From Salipiger sp. H15 (GTDB lineage Bacteria; Pseudomonadota; Alphaproteobacteria; Rhodobacterales; Rhodobacteraceae), in contig NZ_CP123384.1 in the NCBI RefSeq assembly GCF_040409955.1, positions 2,861,501 to 2,925,500 on the forward strand: DNA of 64,000 bases, read 5' to 3'. The notes below the pieces were generated by a model that saw only the letters and a list, made by a program, of their open reading frames with translations, did not search any database and was not told the DNA's origin. Below are positions 51,187 through 61,097 of the stretch, one piece after another (positions within the stretch are counted from its first letter, which is position 1; each line of letters starts with the position of its first letter). The position numbers were made by a program, and so were the translations under genes.

Positions 51187-52461
51187 TCAGACCGTCTCGA
51201 ACTGTGCGCGGTCCTTGGGCGTCCAGCGCAGGTGCAGAAGGTAGCCCTCCTCGTCCTGCTCCTCGGACAGCACCAGCCCCTTCTGGAAGAGCCAGGCGCG
51301 GCGCTTGCCCTCGCCGAAGCCGAGCCGCAGGTCCTCGTCGATCGAGGCGCCCTGCAGCCGTTCGGTCACCGCCTCAAGCAGCCCGTCCAGCCCCTCGCCG
51401 GTGATCGCCGAGACGGCAAAGATGCCCTCGTCGCGCGACGCGCGCGCCAGCGCCGCCTCGCGGTCCTCGGGCTCGAGCCGGTCGATCTTGTTCCAGACCT
51501 CGATCTGCGCCACGTCGTCGCCCACGCCGAGCGAGCGCAGGATGGCATAGACATCCTCGGCCTGCTCCATCGTGCCCGGGTGCGAGATGTCGCGCACGTG
51601 CAGCACGAGGTCGGCCGCCAGCACCTCTTCGAGCGTGGCGCGGAAGGCCGCGACCAGCTCGGTCGGCAGCTCCGAGATGAAGCCCACCGTGTCGGACAGG
51701 ATCACGTCCATGCCGGTCGGCAGCTTCACCGCGCGCATGGTCGGGTCGAGCGTGGCAAAGAGCATGTCCTTGGCCAGCACCTCCGCCCCGGTCAGGCGGT
51801 TGAAGATCGTGGACTTGCCGGCGTTGGTGTAGCCCACCAGCGCGACGATCGGGTACGGCACCTTGGCGCGCGCCTTGCGGTGCAGCTCGCGGGTCTTGAC
51901 CACCTTGTCGAGCTGGCGGCGCAGGCGCACCAGCTGCTCGTCGATGGCACGGCGGTCGGCCTCGATCTGCGTCTCGCCGGGACCGCCGACGAAGCCGAGC
52001 CCGCCCCGCTGACGTTCGAGGTGGGTCCAGGCGCGCACGAGGCGGGTGCGCTGGTAGCTCAGCGCCGCCATCTCGACCTGCAGCACACCCTCGCGGGTGG
52101 CGGCGCGGTCCGAGAAGATCTCGAGGATCAGCCCGGTCCGGTCGAGCAGCTTCACCTTCCACTCTTTTTCGAGGTTGCGCTGCTGCACGGGAGAGACGGG
52201 GCCGTCGACGAGCACCAGCTCGACTTCGGCCTCCTTCAGGCGGTCCTTCAGCTCGGCGATCTTGCCGGAGCCGAAGAGCGTGCCGGGATGCGGGTCGCGC
52301 AGCGGCACGATTTCACTGCCCACGACCTCGAGGTCGGGAAGCGCGGCCGCGAGGGCCACGCCTTCTTCGAGCGCCATCTCCGCATCGCGGCGATCACGGT
52401 CGGACTTGAGGTCGGGATGCAGGACCCAAGCGCGGGTCACATGCGGGTCATGTTCGTTCAA
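51187..52461 (-). CDS. hflX: GTPase HflX (ribosome-splitting factor)
   Basis: 424 residues. N-terminal HflX domain, Gly-rich linker segment [19 protein letters not shown], then the GTPase domain with G1 [10 protein letters not shown]3 [10 protein letters not shown] and G4 NKID. It recycles stalled or heat-damaged 70S ribosomes. Starts at TTG overlapping the hfq stop (TTGA), coupling it to Hfq. Confidence 0.96.
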   Translation of the reverse strand: MNEHDPHVTRAWVLHPDLKSDRDRRDAEMALEEGVALAAALPDLEVVGSEIVPLRDPHPGTLFGSGKIAELKDRLKEAEVELVLVDGPVSPVQQRNLEKEWKVKLLDRTGLILEIFSDRAATREGVLQVEMAALSYQRTRLVRAWTHLERQRGGLGFVGGPGETQIEADRRAIDEQLVRLRRQLDKVVKTRELHRKARAKVPYPIVALVGYTNAGKSTIFNRLTGAEVLAKDMLFATLDPTMRAVKLPTGMDVILSDTVGFISELPTELVAAFRATLEEVLAADLVLHVRDISHPGTMEQAEDVYAILRSLGVGDDVAQIEVWNKIDRLEPEDREAALARASRDEGIFAVSAITGEGLDGLLEAVTERLQGASIDEDLRLGFGEGKRRAWLFQKGLVLSEEQDEEGYLLHLRWTPKDRAQFETV

Positions 52462-52697
52462 GCGTTATCGTCGCCGTCATAAAGGTTGATCGGCTGCGAC
52501 GGCATGATGGTCGAGATCGCGTGCTTATACACGAGCTGCGACTGGCCGTCGCGGCGCAGGAGAACGCAAAAATTGTCGAACCAGGTGATGACACCCTGCA
52601 ACTTTACACCGTTGATCAGGAAAACCGTAACCGGAACCTTGGTTTTCCGAACATGGTTAAGAAATGCGTCCTGTAGATTTTGTCTGTCCGAAGCCAT
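52458..52697 (-). CDS. hfq: RNA chaperone Hfq
   Basis: 79 residues, Sm-fold hexamer. Sm1 region [44 protein letters not shown] matches well, including YKHAIST. The C-terminal tail is short, as in alphaproteobacteria. It mediates sRNA-mRNA pairing. Upstream gap 52698-52849 separates it from trkH and probably holds its promoter. Confidence 0.97.
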   Translation of the reverse strand: MASDRQNLQDAFLNHVRKTKVPVTVFLINGVKLQGVITWFDNFCVLLRRDGQSQLVYKHAISTIMPSQPINLYDGDDNA

Positions 52698-52787
52698 TAA
52701 ATTAGCCTTTTTTTCTTGCTGTAGCCGTTCTCAGGCGCTCCCTCGTTCCGGGCGAGTATGTATCGCAAGTGGCGGAACTTCCAGAGC

Positions 52788-52820
52788 AAAAATATCGCCC
52801 TCGCGGGGCCCTCAGCGAGG
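52788..52820 (-). terminator. Weak terminator candidate after trkH
   Basis: CCTCGC/GCGAGG with a 10-base loop (52799-52820), and TTTTT six bases after the stem on the minus strand. Confidence 0.4.
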
Positions 52821-52849
52821 CTTCGCACATGCGTCTTCCGGAGGCGAGA

Positions 52850-54364
52850 TCAATCTCGCCAGATGTCCGGGGTCAGCAGCACGATGATGCCCAGAACTTC
52901 GAGCCTGCCCAGTACCATCGCGGCGACGAAGAGCCCCTTGGCGGCATCGCCCATCTCGCTCAGCGGCACCGGGGTTTCGGCGGCGGCGCGGATCAGCGGG
53001 CCGCAGTTGGTGAGCGCCGCGACGGTGGTGACCATGGCATTCTCGAAGTCCAGCCCCGACAGGGAGAAGAGCAGCGAGAAGACCGCGATGGTCATCGCGA
53101 AGAGCATGAAGAAGACCCAGGCGACAAAGGCCCCCTGCCGGCGGATGCGCCGCGCCATGACGCCCGACCGGCCCAGCGAGTGTGGGTGCACCAGCCGTTC
53201 CATCTCGCGCACGCCGGCGAGGTAGAGCGCGTAGATTCGCAGCAGCTTCACCCCGCCCGCGGTGGTCGCCACGCCCCCGCCCATGATGGCGAGCCCCATC
53301 AGAATCACGCCCGGGGTCTGCAGCCCCGACCAGCCGCGCACCGCGCCCCAGTCGGCGCTCTGGAAGCCGGTGGTCGACAGGAAGGACAGCGCGGTGAAGA
53401 GCCCGCCCCAGAGCGAGCGCAGCCCGGCCGCGAGGTTGGTCTCGGTGCCGATGTCGAAGGAGGCGATCCAGTGCCGCAGGAACAGCGCCGAAGGCAGCAT
53501 GAAGACGATGAGCAGCCCCATGCGGAACTCGGGGTCGTTGCGCAGCTTGGAGCCGGTGAGCCCCTTGGTGTCGCCCGAGAAGGTCAGGCGCGACAGGGCG
53601 AAGAACAGGAAGAGGAAGATGATCATCTCCCCCGCCATGCCGCTCTGCGCGGTCTGCGGCCCTCCGATGGGCGAGATCCCCGACGTCGAGAGCGTCGACA
53701 TGGCGTGGCTCAGCGCCACCAGCGGCTGGTCGCCCGACATCAGCAGCATGATCCAGAGCGCCAGCGTCAGCCCGACGTAGATCGGCGCCAGCACCCGCGC
53801 CGAGGCGGCGAGCCGCAGCGCCGGGTCCGAGGCGTCGTGCCGCGCCGCGCCGGCGTCGACGCTCTGCCCCGGCTCGCCCGAGGCGGTGACCTCGAAGCCG
53901 CCGAGCGTCAGCGGCGCCAGCAGCGCCGCCGAACTGACCCAGATCAGCAGCCCGCCCATCCAGCCGACCTGCGCCCGCCACAGGTGCTCGGCGGCCGAGA
54001 GCCGCTCGGGGGCGAAGAGCGTGGCGCCGGTGGTCGTGAGGCTCGAGACCATCTCGACATAGGCGTTGAGGAAGCTGGTGGTGCGCACCGCCTCGTGGAA
54101 GGGCACGGCCAGCATGGCGGGCAGCAGCAGGAAGGCCGCGAGCAGCGCCAGCAGCTGGCGCGGCGCCGAGCGGTAATGCGGGCGCGTCGCCTGCGCGATG
54201 CCGATCAGCGTGGTCAGCACCAGCCCGACGATTGCCGCGTAGAAGAAGCTGCGCGCATCGTGGAAATCCTCGTGCGCCAGCGCCACGGCGGCGGGGGCGA
54301 TCATCGAGGCGCTGGCGATGCCCGCCAGCAGCAGCAGAAGGGGCGTGCGGCTGAGCGCGATCAT
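52850..54364 (-). CDS. trkH: Potassium uptake channel subunit TrkH
   Basis: 504 residues with about ten helices and the repeated selectivity-filter loops (SSLTTTGATLF, STLSTSGISPIGG, SFLSTTGFQSADWG, ALTNCGPLIR). It conducts K+ inward under control of TrkA. Lies 3 bases downstream of trkA. Confidence 0.94.
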   Translation of the reverse strand: MIALSRTPLLLLLAGIASASMIAPAAVALAHEDFHDARSFFYAAIVGLVLTTLIGIAQATRPHYRSAPRQLLALLAAFLLLPAMLAVPFHEAVRTTSFLNAYVEMVSSLTTTGATLFAPERLSAAEHLWRAQVGWMGGLLIWVSSAALLAPLTLGGFEVTASGEPGQSVDAGAARHDASDPALRLAASARVLAPIYVGLTLALWIMLLMSGDQPLVALSHAMSTLSTSGISPIGGPQTAQSGMAGEMIIFLFLFFALSRLTFSGDTKGLTGSKLRNDPEFRMGLLIVFMLPSALFLRHWIASFDIGTETNLAAGLRSLWGGLFTALSFLSTTGFQSADWGAVRGWSGLQTPGVILMGLAIMGGGVATTAGGVKLLRIYALYLAGVREMERLVHPHSLGRSGVMARRIRRQGAFVAWVFFMLFAMTIAVFSLLFSLSGLDFENAMVTTVAALTNCGPLIRAAAETPVPLSEMGDAAKGLFVAAMVLGRLEVLGIIVLLTPDIWRD

Positions 54365-54367
54365 CGG

Positions 54368-55744
54368 TCAGAAGAAGTCGATGGAGACCTGCAGGAGCCG
54401 CTCGACCTCCGGCACGTCCTTGGCCAGCGCGAACATGACGATGCGGTCGCCCTCCTCGACCCGCAGGTCGCCGGTGATCTTGACCACCTCGCCATCCTTC
54501 ATCACCGCGCCGACCAGCACCCCCTCGGGGAAGTCGATCTCGCGGATCATCCGCCCGGAGATGGAGGAGGTCGAGAGCACCTCGGCCTCGATCACCTCGG
54601 CCTCGGCGTCGCCGATCGAGTAGACCGAGCGCACGCGGCCATGGCGGATGTGGCGCAGGATCGAGCTGACGGTGGTGGCGCGCGGGTTGATGTGGGCGTC
54701 GACCCCCATCGGCTCCATCAGCGGCACCAGTGTCGGGTCGTTGATCAGCGCGATCGCCATGGGGCAGCCCTCGGCCTTCGCGCGCACCGCGGCGAGGAGG
54801 TTGGTCTTTTCGTCATCGGTGACGCAGAGCACCGCGTCGGCGCGGGCGATGCCCGCCTCGCGCAGCAGCGCCGTGTCGAGCGCGTCGCCATGCAGCACGA
54901 TGGTCCGCTCGAGCGCGTCGGCGGCGCGTTCCGCCGCGGCGCGGTCCTTCTCGATCACCTTGGCGCGGATGCGCTCGGGGCGGTTCTCCAGCGCGCGGGC
55001 CACGGCGAGGCCGACGTTGCCGCCGCCAAGCACCACGATCCGCTCCTGCTTGCGCTGCGCCTTGCCGAAGATCTCCAGCGTGCGCTGGATGTCGTCGGCA
55101 TGGACCAGCACGTAGCAGGCGTCGCCGGCGAAGATCTGGTCGCCCGGCTCGGGGGCGAAGAGCGTGCCCTCGCGGCGGATGCCCACGACCACCGAGCGCA
55201 GCGTCGAGAAGAGGTCCGAGAGCTGCCGCAGCGGCGTGTTGATGATCGGGCAATGCTCGTCGATGGTCAGGCCCAGGAGCTGCGCGCCGCCGTCGAGAAA
55301 GCGCTCGGTGTCAAAGGCCGCGGGGGCCGACAGGCGCTGCAGCGCGGCCTCGGCGACCTCCTTCTCGGGCGAGATCACCACGTCGATCGGCAGGTGGTCG
55401 CGGCGGTAGAGGTCGGAGTAGATCGCCGTCAGGTAGCTCTGCGAGCGCAGGCGGGCGATCTTGCGGGGAATGGCGAAGATCGAGTGGGCCACCTGGCAGG
55501 TGACCATGTTGACCTCGTCCGAATAGGTGGCGGCGATGATCATGTCGGCGTCGCGCGCACCGGCCTTGTCGAGCACGTCGGGATAGGAGGCGAAGCCCGC
55601 GATCCCCTGCACGTCGAGCGTGTCGGTCGCGCGCCGCACGAGGTCGGGGTTGCTGTCGACCACGGTGACGTCGTTGCGTTCGCCCGAAAGGTGGCGGGCG
55701 ATCTGCCAGCCCACCTGGCCCGCGCCGCAAATGATGACCTTCAT
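54368..55744 (-). CDS. trkA: Trk system K+ regulator TrkA
   Basis: 458 residues, two RCK repeats, each with a Rossmann NAD site (MKVIICGAGQVGWQIARHL at 1 and ERIVVLGGGNVGLAVARAL near 233) and TrkA_C ends. It gates TrkH by nucleotide binding. The gene is 166 bases after ntrX; this link of ntr and trk genes is widespread in alphaproteobacteria. Confidence 0.96.
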   Translation of the reverse strand: MKVIICGAGQVGWQIARHLSGERNDVTVVDSNPDLVRRATDTLDVQGIAGFASYPDVLDKAGARDADMIIAATYSDEVNMVTCQVAHSIFAIPRKIARLRSQSYLTAIYSDLYRRDHLPIDVVISPEKEVAEAALQRLSAPAAFDTERFLDGGAQLLGLTIDEHCPIINTPLRQLSDLFSTLRSVVVGIRREGTLFAPEPGDQIFAGDACYVLVHADDIQRTLEIFGKAQRKQERIVVLGGGNVGLAVARALENRPERIRAKVIEKDRAAAERAADALERTIVLHGDALDTALLREAGIARADAVLCVTDDEKTNLLAAVRAKAEGCPMAIALINDPTLVPLMEPMGVDAHINPRATTVSSILRHIRHGRVRSVYSIGDAEAEVIEAEVLSTSSISGRMIREIDFPEGVLVGAVMKDGEVVKITGDLRVEEGDRIVMFALAKDVPEVERLLQVSIDFF

Positions 55745-55910
55745 GTCGTCTGCCCAAGTTGCTGGCCCGAGGCCCGGAGTGCGCCCGGCATGACATGCCG
55801 GGTGCGAGCGGTCAATGCACAGGGCCCCCTCCCGTGATTGCGGCCCCGCCGAAAAGGCGAGGCTGCAACGGAATTTGCCCGGCGCTCTTCGCGGGATGCG
55901 CGTCCCGGCC

Positions 55911-57329
55911 TCAGGAGGCCTCGGACACCTGGTCGTCGTCGATATAGGCGATCCTGCCGCCGGATTTCGCCCCGGTGACCACGCCCAGCGACTTCAGCTT
56001 GCGGTGCAAGGCCGAGCGCTCCATGCCGACGAAGGCGGCGGTGCGCGAGATGTTGCCGCCGAAGCGGTTGATCTGGGTGAGCAGGTACTCGCGCTCGAAG
56101 GCCTCGCGCGCCTCGCGCAGCGGCAGGGTCGCCAGCGTGCCCGAGAGCACCACGCGCCCCTCCTCGTCCTCGCCGACCGGCCCGTCCTGCGGCAGCTCGC
56201 GCGCTTCGATCGGGCCGCTGCCGTCGCCGAGGATCAGCACGCGCTCGATGAGGTTCTTCAGCTGGCGCACGTTGCCCGGCCAGATCATCGTCTGCAGCAG
56301 CGCCACCGCGTCGTCCGACAGGTCGCGCAGCGGCAGGCCCTGCGTGCGGTTGAACATCTCGATGAAATGCCGGGCCAGCAGCGGGATGTCCTCGCGCCGG
56401 TCCTCGAGCGAGGGCACGTGGATCGGCACGACGTTGAGCCGGTGGTAGAGCTCCTGCCGGAAGGTGCCGGCGGCGATCTCGGTCTCGAGGTCGCGGTTGG
56501 TCGAGGAGATCACCCGCAGGTCGACCCGCACCTTGTCCGAGCCGCCGACACGGGTGAAGCTCTGGTCGACCAGCACGCGCAGGATCTTCGACTGGGTGCC
56601 GAGCGGCATGTCGGCGACCTCGTCGAAATAGACCACGCCGCCATGCGCCTGCTCGAGCAGGCCGGGCTCGATGCCGCGGTCGGCGCTCTCGCGGCCGAAG
56701 AGCATCTGCTCCATGTTGTCGGGCGCGACACCGGCGCAGTTGACCGTGACGAAGGGCGCCGAGGCGCGGCCGGAGTTGGAATGGATGTAGCGCGCCGCCA
56801 CTTCCTTGCCGCAGCCCGCCGGGCCGGTGAGCATGACGCGGCCATTGGACTTGGTGACCTTGTCGATCTGGCTGACGAGGCCGCGGAACATGGCGCTCTC
56901 GCCGACCATCTGCGCCACCTCGGTCTCGCGGCGGCGCAGCTGGCTGTTCTCGCGGCGCAGGCGCGAGGTTTCCATCGCGCGGCGGATCACCACCAGCAGC
57001 TGGTCGATGTTGAAGGGCTTCTCGATGAAGTCGTAGGCCCCCTGCTTGATCGCCGCCACGGCGATCTCGATGTTGCCATGCCCCGAGATGATGATGATCG
57101 GGATGTCCGGGTTGTCGCGCTTGACGGTCTTGAGGATGTCGATCCCGTCCATCTTGCTGTCCTTCAGCCAGATATCGAGGATCATCAGCGCGGGCGGTTC
57201 GGAATTGACCTCGTTCATCGCCTCGGTGGAGTTGCCTGCAAGCCGGGTCGTATAGCCTTCATCCTCGAGGATGTCCCCGATCAGCTCGCGGATGTCGCGC
57301 TCGTCATCGACGATCAGGATGTCGCTCAT
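55911..57329 (-). CDS. ntrX: Response regulator NtrX
   Basis: 472 residues: receiver with Asp52 (LMILDIW), AAA+ domain with Walker A GPAGCGKE (169-176) and GVVYFDEVAD, and a C-terminal Fis-type HTH (GNISRTAAFVGMERSALHRKLKSLGV). The GAFTGA loop needed for sigma-54 contact is not present (LFGRESADRGIEPGLLEQAHGG instead), so it is unlikely to be a classical sigma-54 activator. It partners NtrY, overlapping by 4 bases, and influences redox, envelope and nitrogen genes in alphaproteobacteria. Confidence 0.95.
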   Translation of the reverse strand: MSDILIVDDERDIRELIGDILEDEGYTTRLAGNSTEAMNEVNSEPPALMILDIWLKDSKMDGIDILKTVKRDNPDIPIIIISGHGNIEIAVAAIKQGAYDFIEKPFNIDQLLVVIRRAMETSRLRRENSQLRRRETEVAQMVGESAMFRGLVSQIDKVTKSNGRVMLTGPAGCGKEVAARYIHSNSGRASAPFVTVNCAGVAPDNMEQMLFGRESADRGIEPGLLEQAHGGVVYFDEVADMPLGTQSKILRVLVDQSFTRVGGSDKVRVDLRVISSTNRDLETEIAAGTFRQELYHRLNVVPIHVPSLEDRREDIPLLARHFIEMFNRTQGLPLRDLSDDAVALLQTMIWPGNVRQLKNLIERVLILGDGSGPIEARELPQDGPVGEDEEGRVVLSGTLATLPLREAREAFEREYLLTQINRFGGNISRTAAFVGMERSALHRKLKSLGVVTGAKSGGRIAYIDDDQVSEAS

Positions 57330-59611
57330 GTCTGCCTCTCCAGTTCCGAAATGCTCTTGTCCGAATTATCCGGCATCTCACCGGTGGTGCCGAGCGGCAG
57401 GCGGATCACCGCCATGGCCCCGGCATGGTCCGCGCCGCCGAACAGCGGCGCATCCTCGAGCGCCAGCGTTCCGCCGTGCTCCTCGATGATCTTCTTGACG
57501 ATGGGCAGGCCGAGGCCGGTGCCCTTGTCGCGGGTGGTGACATAGGGCTCGAAGAGCCGCGCGCGGTCCTCGGGAAGGCCGATGCCGTTGTCCATGATGC
57601 GGATCACCGCGCGGCCGTCCTCCTCGGTCAGGCTCACGCGGATCTCGGGGCGGTGCCCCTCGGGCGCACCGCGCTCGGCAAGGCTCTCGATCGCCTCGCC
57701 GGCGTTCTTGATGAGGTTGGTCAGCGCCTGCCCCACCATGGTGGCGTCGAGCTCGGCGGGCATGGCATGGGCCGGCAGGTCGCTGACGAAGCGGATGCCG
57801 GGCTGGCCGGTCTCCTGCAGCAGCACCGCGCCGCGCAGCAGCGCCACCACGTCCTCGGGCTTGCGCACCGGCTCGGGCATCCGGGCGAACTTGCTGAACT
57901 CGTCGACGATGCGGCGCAGGTCCTCGGTCTGGCGGACGATGACCTCGGTCATCTGCGCCAGCTTCTCGGCATCCTCGGCCTCGAGCTGGCGCGAGAACTT
58001 GCGGGTGATGCGCTCGGCCGACAGCCGGATCGGGGTGAGCGGGTTCTTGATCTCGTGCGCGATGCGCCGCGCCACGTCGCCCCAGGCGGCCATGCGCTGC
58101 GCGCTGACAAGGTCGGTCACGTCGTCGAAGGCCACCACGTAGCCCTCGAGCGCGCCATCCTGCCGCCGCCGCACGGACAGCCGCACGAGCAGGTGCTCGA
58201 GCCGGCCCTCGCGGCTGACCTTGACCTCTTCCTGCGCCGTCTCGAGCCCGGTGTCGCGCAGCCGCTCGTAGAGCGCGCCGAACTCGGGAACCGCCACGGT
58301 CAGCGGCACGTCGGCGCGCGGCTCGCGCCAGCCGAGCAGCCGCTCGGCCGGGCGGTTGACGAAGGTCACCCTGCCCTCGGCGTCGAGCCCGACCACGCCC
58401 GAGGTGATCGACGACAGCACCGAATCGAAGAGCCGCTGGCGGCGCTCGATCTGGCGGGTGTTCTCCAGCAGCGTCTCGCGCTGGCCCTTCAGCTGGCGGG
58501 TCATCTGGTTGAAGTAGCGGCCGAGCATGGCGATCTCGTCATCGCCCTCGCCCTCGATCACCTGCACGTCGAGATCGCCGGCGCCGACCCGCTGCGCCGC
58601 CCCGGTGAGGCGGCCCACCGGCAGCGCCATGCGCTCGGCGAACCACAGGCCCAGCCAGACCGCGGCAAGGATCAGCAGCAGCGCGAAGCCGAGATAGACC
58701 AGCGCGAAATCGAAGAGCCGCCGCCCGCGCTCGGTTTCCTGCTGCTGGTAGAAGCGCGCGGTCTCCTGGGTTTCGTCCAGCAGGTTCAGCAGGTTGCCGT
58801 CGACCACGCGGCTGACGTAGAGGAACCGGTCGGCAAAGGCCGAGAGCGGCACCAGCGCGCGCAGCTCGTGATTGTCCCAGTCGGGCACCAGCACCAGGCC
58901 CTCGGCCCGGGCCTGGGCGAACTGCGCCCGGGTCGGCTGCTCGTAGTAGAAGAGATAGGACCGCTCGCCGCGGGCGCGGATCTCGCCGCCGCCGTCGATC
59001 ACGTAGGCCTCGCGCAGCCCGCGCTGGATCTGGCCCTGTCCCTGCCCCAGCACCTGCCGCACGTCGCCGTCGTCCAGCGCGAAATTCGCCCGCCGCGCAC
59101 CGTCGATGAACCGCGCCAGCGCCTGCACGTCCTCGGTCAACCCGACGCGCTGCTCTTCCTCGTAGGCCTCGGCCGCGGCGAGCGAGGCCCCCACCACGTT
59201 CTGCACGCGGCTGGAGAACCATGTCTCGAGGCCGATGTTGATGGTGAGCACCGCGAAGATCGCGACGGTGACCGTGGGCAGCAGCGCCATGAGCGCAAAG
59301 AGCCCGGTGAGGCGCAGGTGCAGGCGCGAGCCGGCGGATTGCGCGCGCCGCTCCGAGATCATCCGCACGAGCCGAGCCAGAACAAGCGTCGCGATCAGCA
59401 GCACGTAGACCATGTCGGCCAGCAGCACGAGCCGCAGGCTCAGCTGCGTCGCACGCTCGCCGCTGCCGAGGGGGCCGAGCACGAGGAACGTCAGACCGGC
59501 GAGCACCGGTCCGAGCAGGACCAGCCCAAGGGTCGCCACGTTCTGAACGCGCCGCTGCCGGCGCAGCCTGTTCAGACGCGCCCAAGTCGAGCTCCGTGCC
59601 CGGGTGGCCAC
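57326..59611 (-). CDS. ntrY: Sensor kinase NtrY
   Basis: 761 residues: four predicted helices with a periplasmic loop after the third (about 120-290), HAMP (about 320-375), PAS (about 385-490), HisKA with [26 protein letters not shown] and an HATPase with DNGIGLPE. Starts at GTG, 112 bases downstream of ntrC; this gap contains a UUCG hairpin. Confidence 0.95.
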   Translation of the reverse strand: MATRARSSTWARLNRLRRQRRVQNVATLGLVLLGPVLAGLTFLVLGPLGSGERATQLSLRLVLLADMVYVLLIATLVLARLVRMISERRAQSAGSRLHLRLTGLFALMALLPTVTVAIFAVLTINIGLETWFSSRVQNVVGASLAAAEAYEEEQRVGLTEDVQALARFIDGARRANFALDDGDVRQVLGQGQGQIQRGLREAYVIDGGGEIRARGERSYLFYYEQPTRAQFAQARAEGLVLVPDWDNHELRALVPLSAFADRFLYVSRVVDGNLLNLLDETQETARFYQQQETERGRRLFDFALVYLGFALLLILAAVWLGLWFAERMALPVGRLTGAAQRVGAGDLDVQVIEGEGDDEIAMLGRYFNQMTRQLKGQRETLLENTRQIERRQRLFDSVLSSITSGVVGLDAEGRVTFVNRPAERLLGWREPRADVPLTVAVPEFGALYERLRDTGLETAQEEVKVSREGRLEHLLVRLSVRRRQDGALEGYVVAFDDVTDLVSAQRMAAWGDVARRIAHEIKNPLTPIRLSAERITRKFSRQLEAEDAEKLAQMTEVIVRQTEDLRRIVDEFSKFARMPEPVRKPEDVVALLRGAVLLQETGQPGIRFVSDLPAHAMPAELDATMVGQALTNLIKNAGEAIESLAERGAPEGHRPEIRVSLTEEDGRAVIRIMDNGIGLPEDRARLFEPYVTTRDKGTGLGLPIVKKIIEEHGGTLALEDAPLFGGADHAGAMAVIRLPLGTTGEMPDNSDKSISELERQT

Positions 59612-59673
59612 AGATTCACCTCACACTGATACGCTGCTCGAGGCAGCATCGCCAAAGGCTGTGGCTTCTCATG

Positions 59674-59700
59674 AATGCGCCGCCCCGAAGGCGGCGCATT
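59674..59700 (-). terminator. UUCG hairpin between ntrC and ntrY
   Basis: 11-bp stem AATGCGCCGCC/GGCGGCGCATT with loop TTCGG on the minus strand, 24 bases after the ntrC stop. No U-run, so it may be partial terminator or processing site that separates ntrBC from ntrYX expression. Confidence 0.55.
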
Positions 59701-59723
59701 GCGGCCACATGCCTGTGACGGTT

Positions 59724-61097
59724 TTACATCAGTTTGCGACGCCGTGTCACGCGAATATCAAGATCGGTGATCTTCTTGCGCAAGGTATTGCGGTTGATGC
59801 CGAGCAGATCCGCACATTTTGCCTGATTTCCGCCGGTGGCTTCGAGCGCGATCTCGATGAGCGGCGCCTCGACCTCCTTGAGAATGCGGGTGTAGAGCCC
59901 CGGCGCCGGCAGCATGTTGCCGTGCAGGTCGAAGTAGCGGCGCAGATGGCGGGCCACCGAGGTGCTGAGCTTCTCGCTGTCGCCGCCGCGCAGGATCGGG
60001 CCGGTGTCGGGCTGGTTGCCCAGCACCGCCTCGACCTCGGCGCGGCTGATCTCTTCGGCGCGCGAGGTCAGCGACAGGCGGCGCACGGCGTTTTCCAGCT
60101 GCCGCACGTTGCCCGGCCAGCTGTAGGCGCGGAAGAGCTCGGCCGCGTCCTTGGACAGCCAGCGCTTCGAGGCGCCCTCGCGCTCGGCGCGCTGCAGGAA
60201 GTGCTCGGTCAGCAGCGCGATGTCCTCGACCCGCTCGCGCAGGCTCGGCACGTTGATGGTCGCGCCCGACAGGCGGTAGTAGAGGTCCTGGCGCACCGCC
60301 CCCTCTTCCATCGCCTGCGCAAGGTCGCCCTGGCTGGTGGCCATGAAGCGCGGCACGTGCTCGCCGGGGATGTCCATCATGCGCACGATGCGCGCCTGGA
60401 TCTCGTCGGGAATGTCGGTGATCTCGTCGATCAGCAGCGTGCCGCCCTTGACCCGCGCCAGCACCCGCGCCGGGCCCTCGAGGTCCGACAGGTCCGCGCC
60501 GGTGACGGTCACGAAGGGCAGCGTGCGGCGGTCCGAGAAATCGTGGATCGCGCGCGCGATCAGCGACTTGCCCGTGCCGCTCTCGCCCGAGATCAGCACC
60601 GGCAGGTCGGTGTTCATCACCTTGGCGACAAGGCGGTAGAGCGCCTGCATCGCCGGGGTCTTGCCGACCAGCGGCAGCTCGTCCGGGCCATCGGCGCCGA
60701 TGGTCGAGACCTCCTCGCGCTTGGCCGAGCGGTTGCGGTTGTCGAGCGCCTTGGCCGTCCGCTTCATCAGGTCCGGCAGGTCGAAGGGCTTGGGCAGGTA
60801 GTCGTAGGCCTCGGCCTCGGCCGCCTGGATCGCGGTCATGATGGTGTTCTGCGCCGAGATCACGATCACCGGCAGGTCGGGCCGGTCCTGGTGGATCTTG
60901 GGCAGCATCTCGAGGCCGTTGCCATCGGGCATGACGACATCGGAGATCACCACGTCGCCCTTGCCCTCGCCGACCCAGCGCATCAGCGTGGTCAGCGACG
61001 AGGTGGCGTGAACCTTGCACCCGGCGCGGGTCAGCGCCTGGGTCAGCACGGTGCGGATCGTGCGGTCATCGTCCGCGACAAGTACGGTGCCGTCCAT
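59724..61097 (-). CDS. ntrC: Nitrogen regulator NtrC without GAFTGA loop
   Basis: 457 residues: receiver with Asp53 ([10 protein letters not shown]), AAA+ with Walker A GESGTGKS (171-178), [11 protein letters not shown], and a Fis HTH ([22 protein letters not shown]). About 15-20 residues including GAFTGA are missing between Walker A and Walker B. The same deletion is known in Rhodobacter capsulatus NtrC, which activates sigma-70 RNA polymerase. It is phosphorylated by NtrB, and the two genes abut. Confidence 0.96.
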   Translation of the reverse strand: MDGTVLVADDDRTIRTVLTQALTRAGCKVHATSSLTTLMRWVGEGKGDVVISDVVMPDGNGLEMLPKIHQDRPDLPVIVISAQNTIMTAIQAAEAEAYDYLPKPFDLPDLMKRTAKALDNRNRSAKREEVSTIGADGPDELPLVGKTPAMQALYRLVAKVMNTDLPVLISGESGTGKSLIARAIHDFSDRRTLPFVTVTGADLSDLEGPARVLARVKGGTLLIDEITDIPDEIQARIVRMMDIPGEHVPRFMATSQGDLAQAMEEGAVRQDLYYRLSGATINVPSLRERVEDIALLTEHFLQRAEREGASKRWLSKDAAELFRAYSWPGNVRQLENAVRRLSLTSRAEEISRAEVEAVLGNQPDTGPILRGGDSEKLSTSVARHLRRYFDLHGNMLPAPGLYTRILKEVEAPLIEIALEATGGNQAKCADLLGINRNTLRKKITDLDIRVTRRRKLM

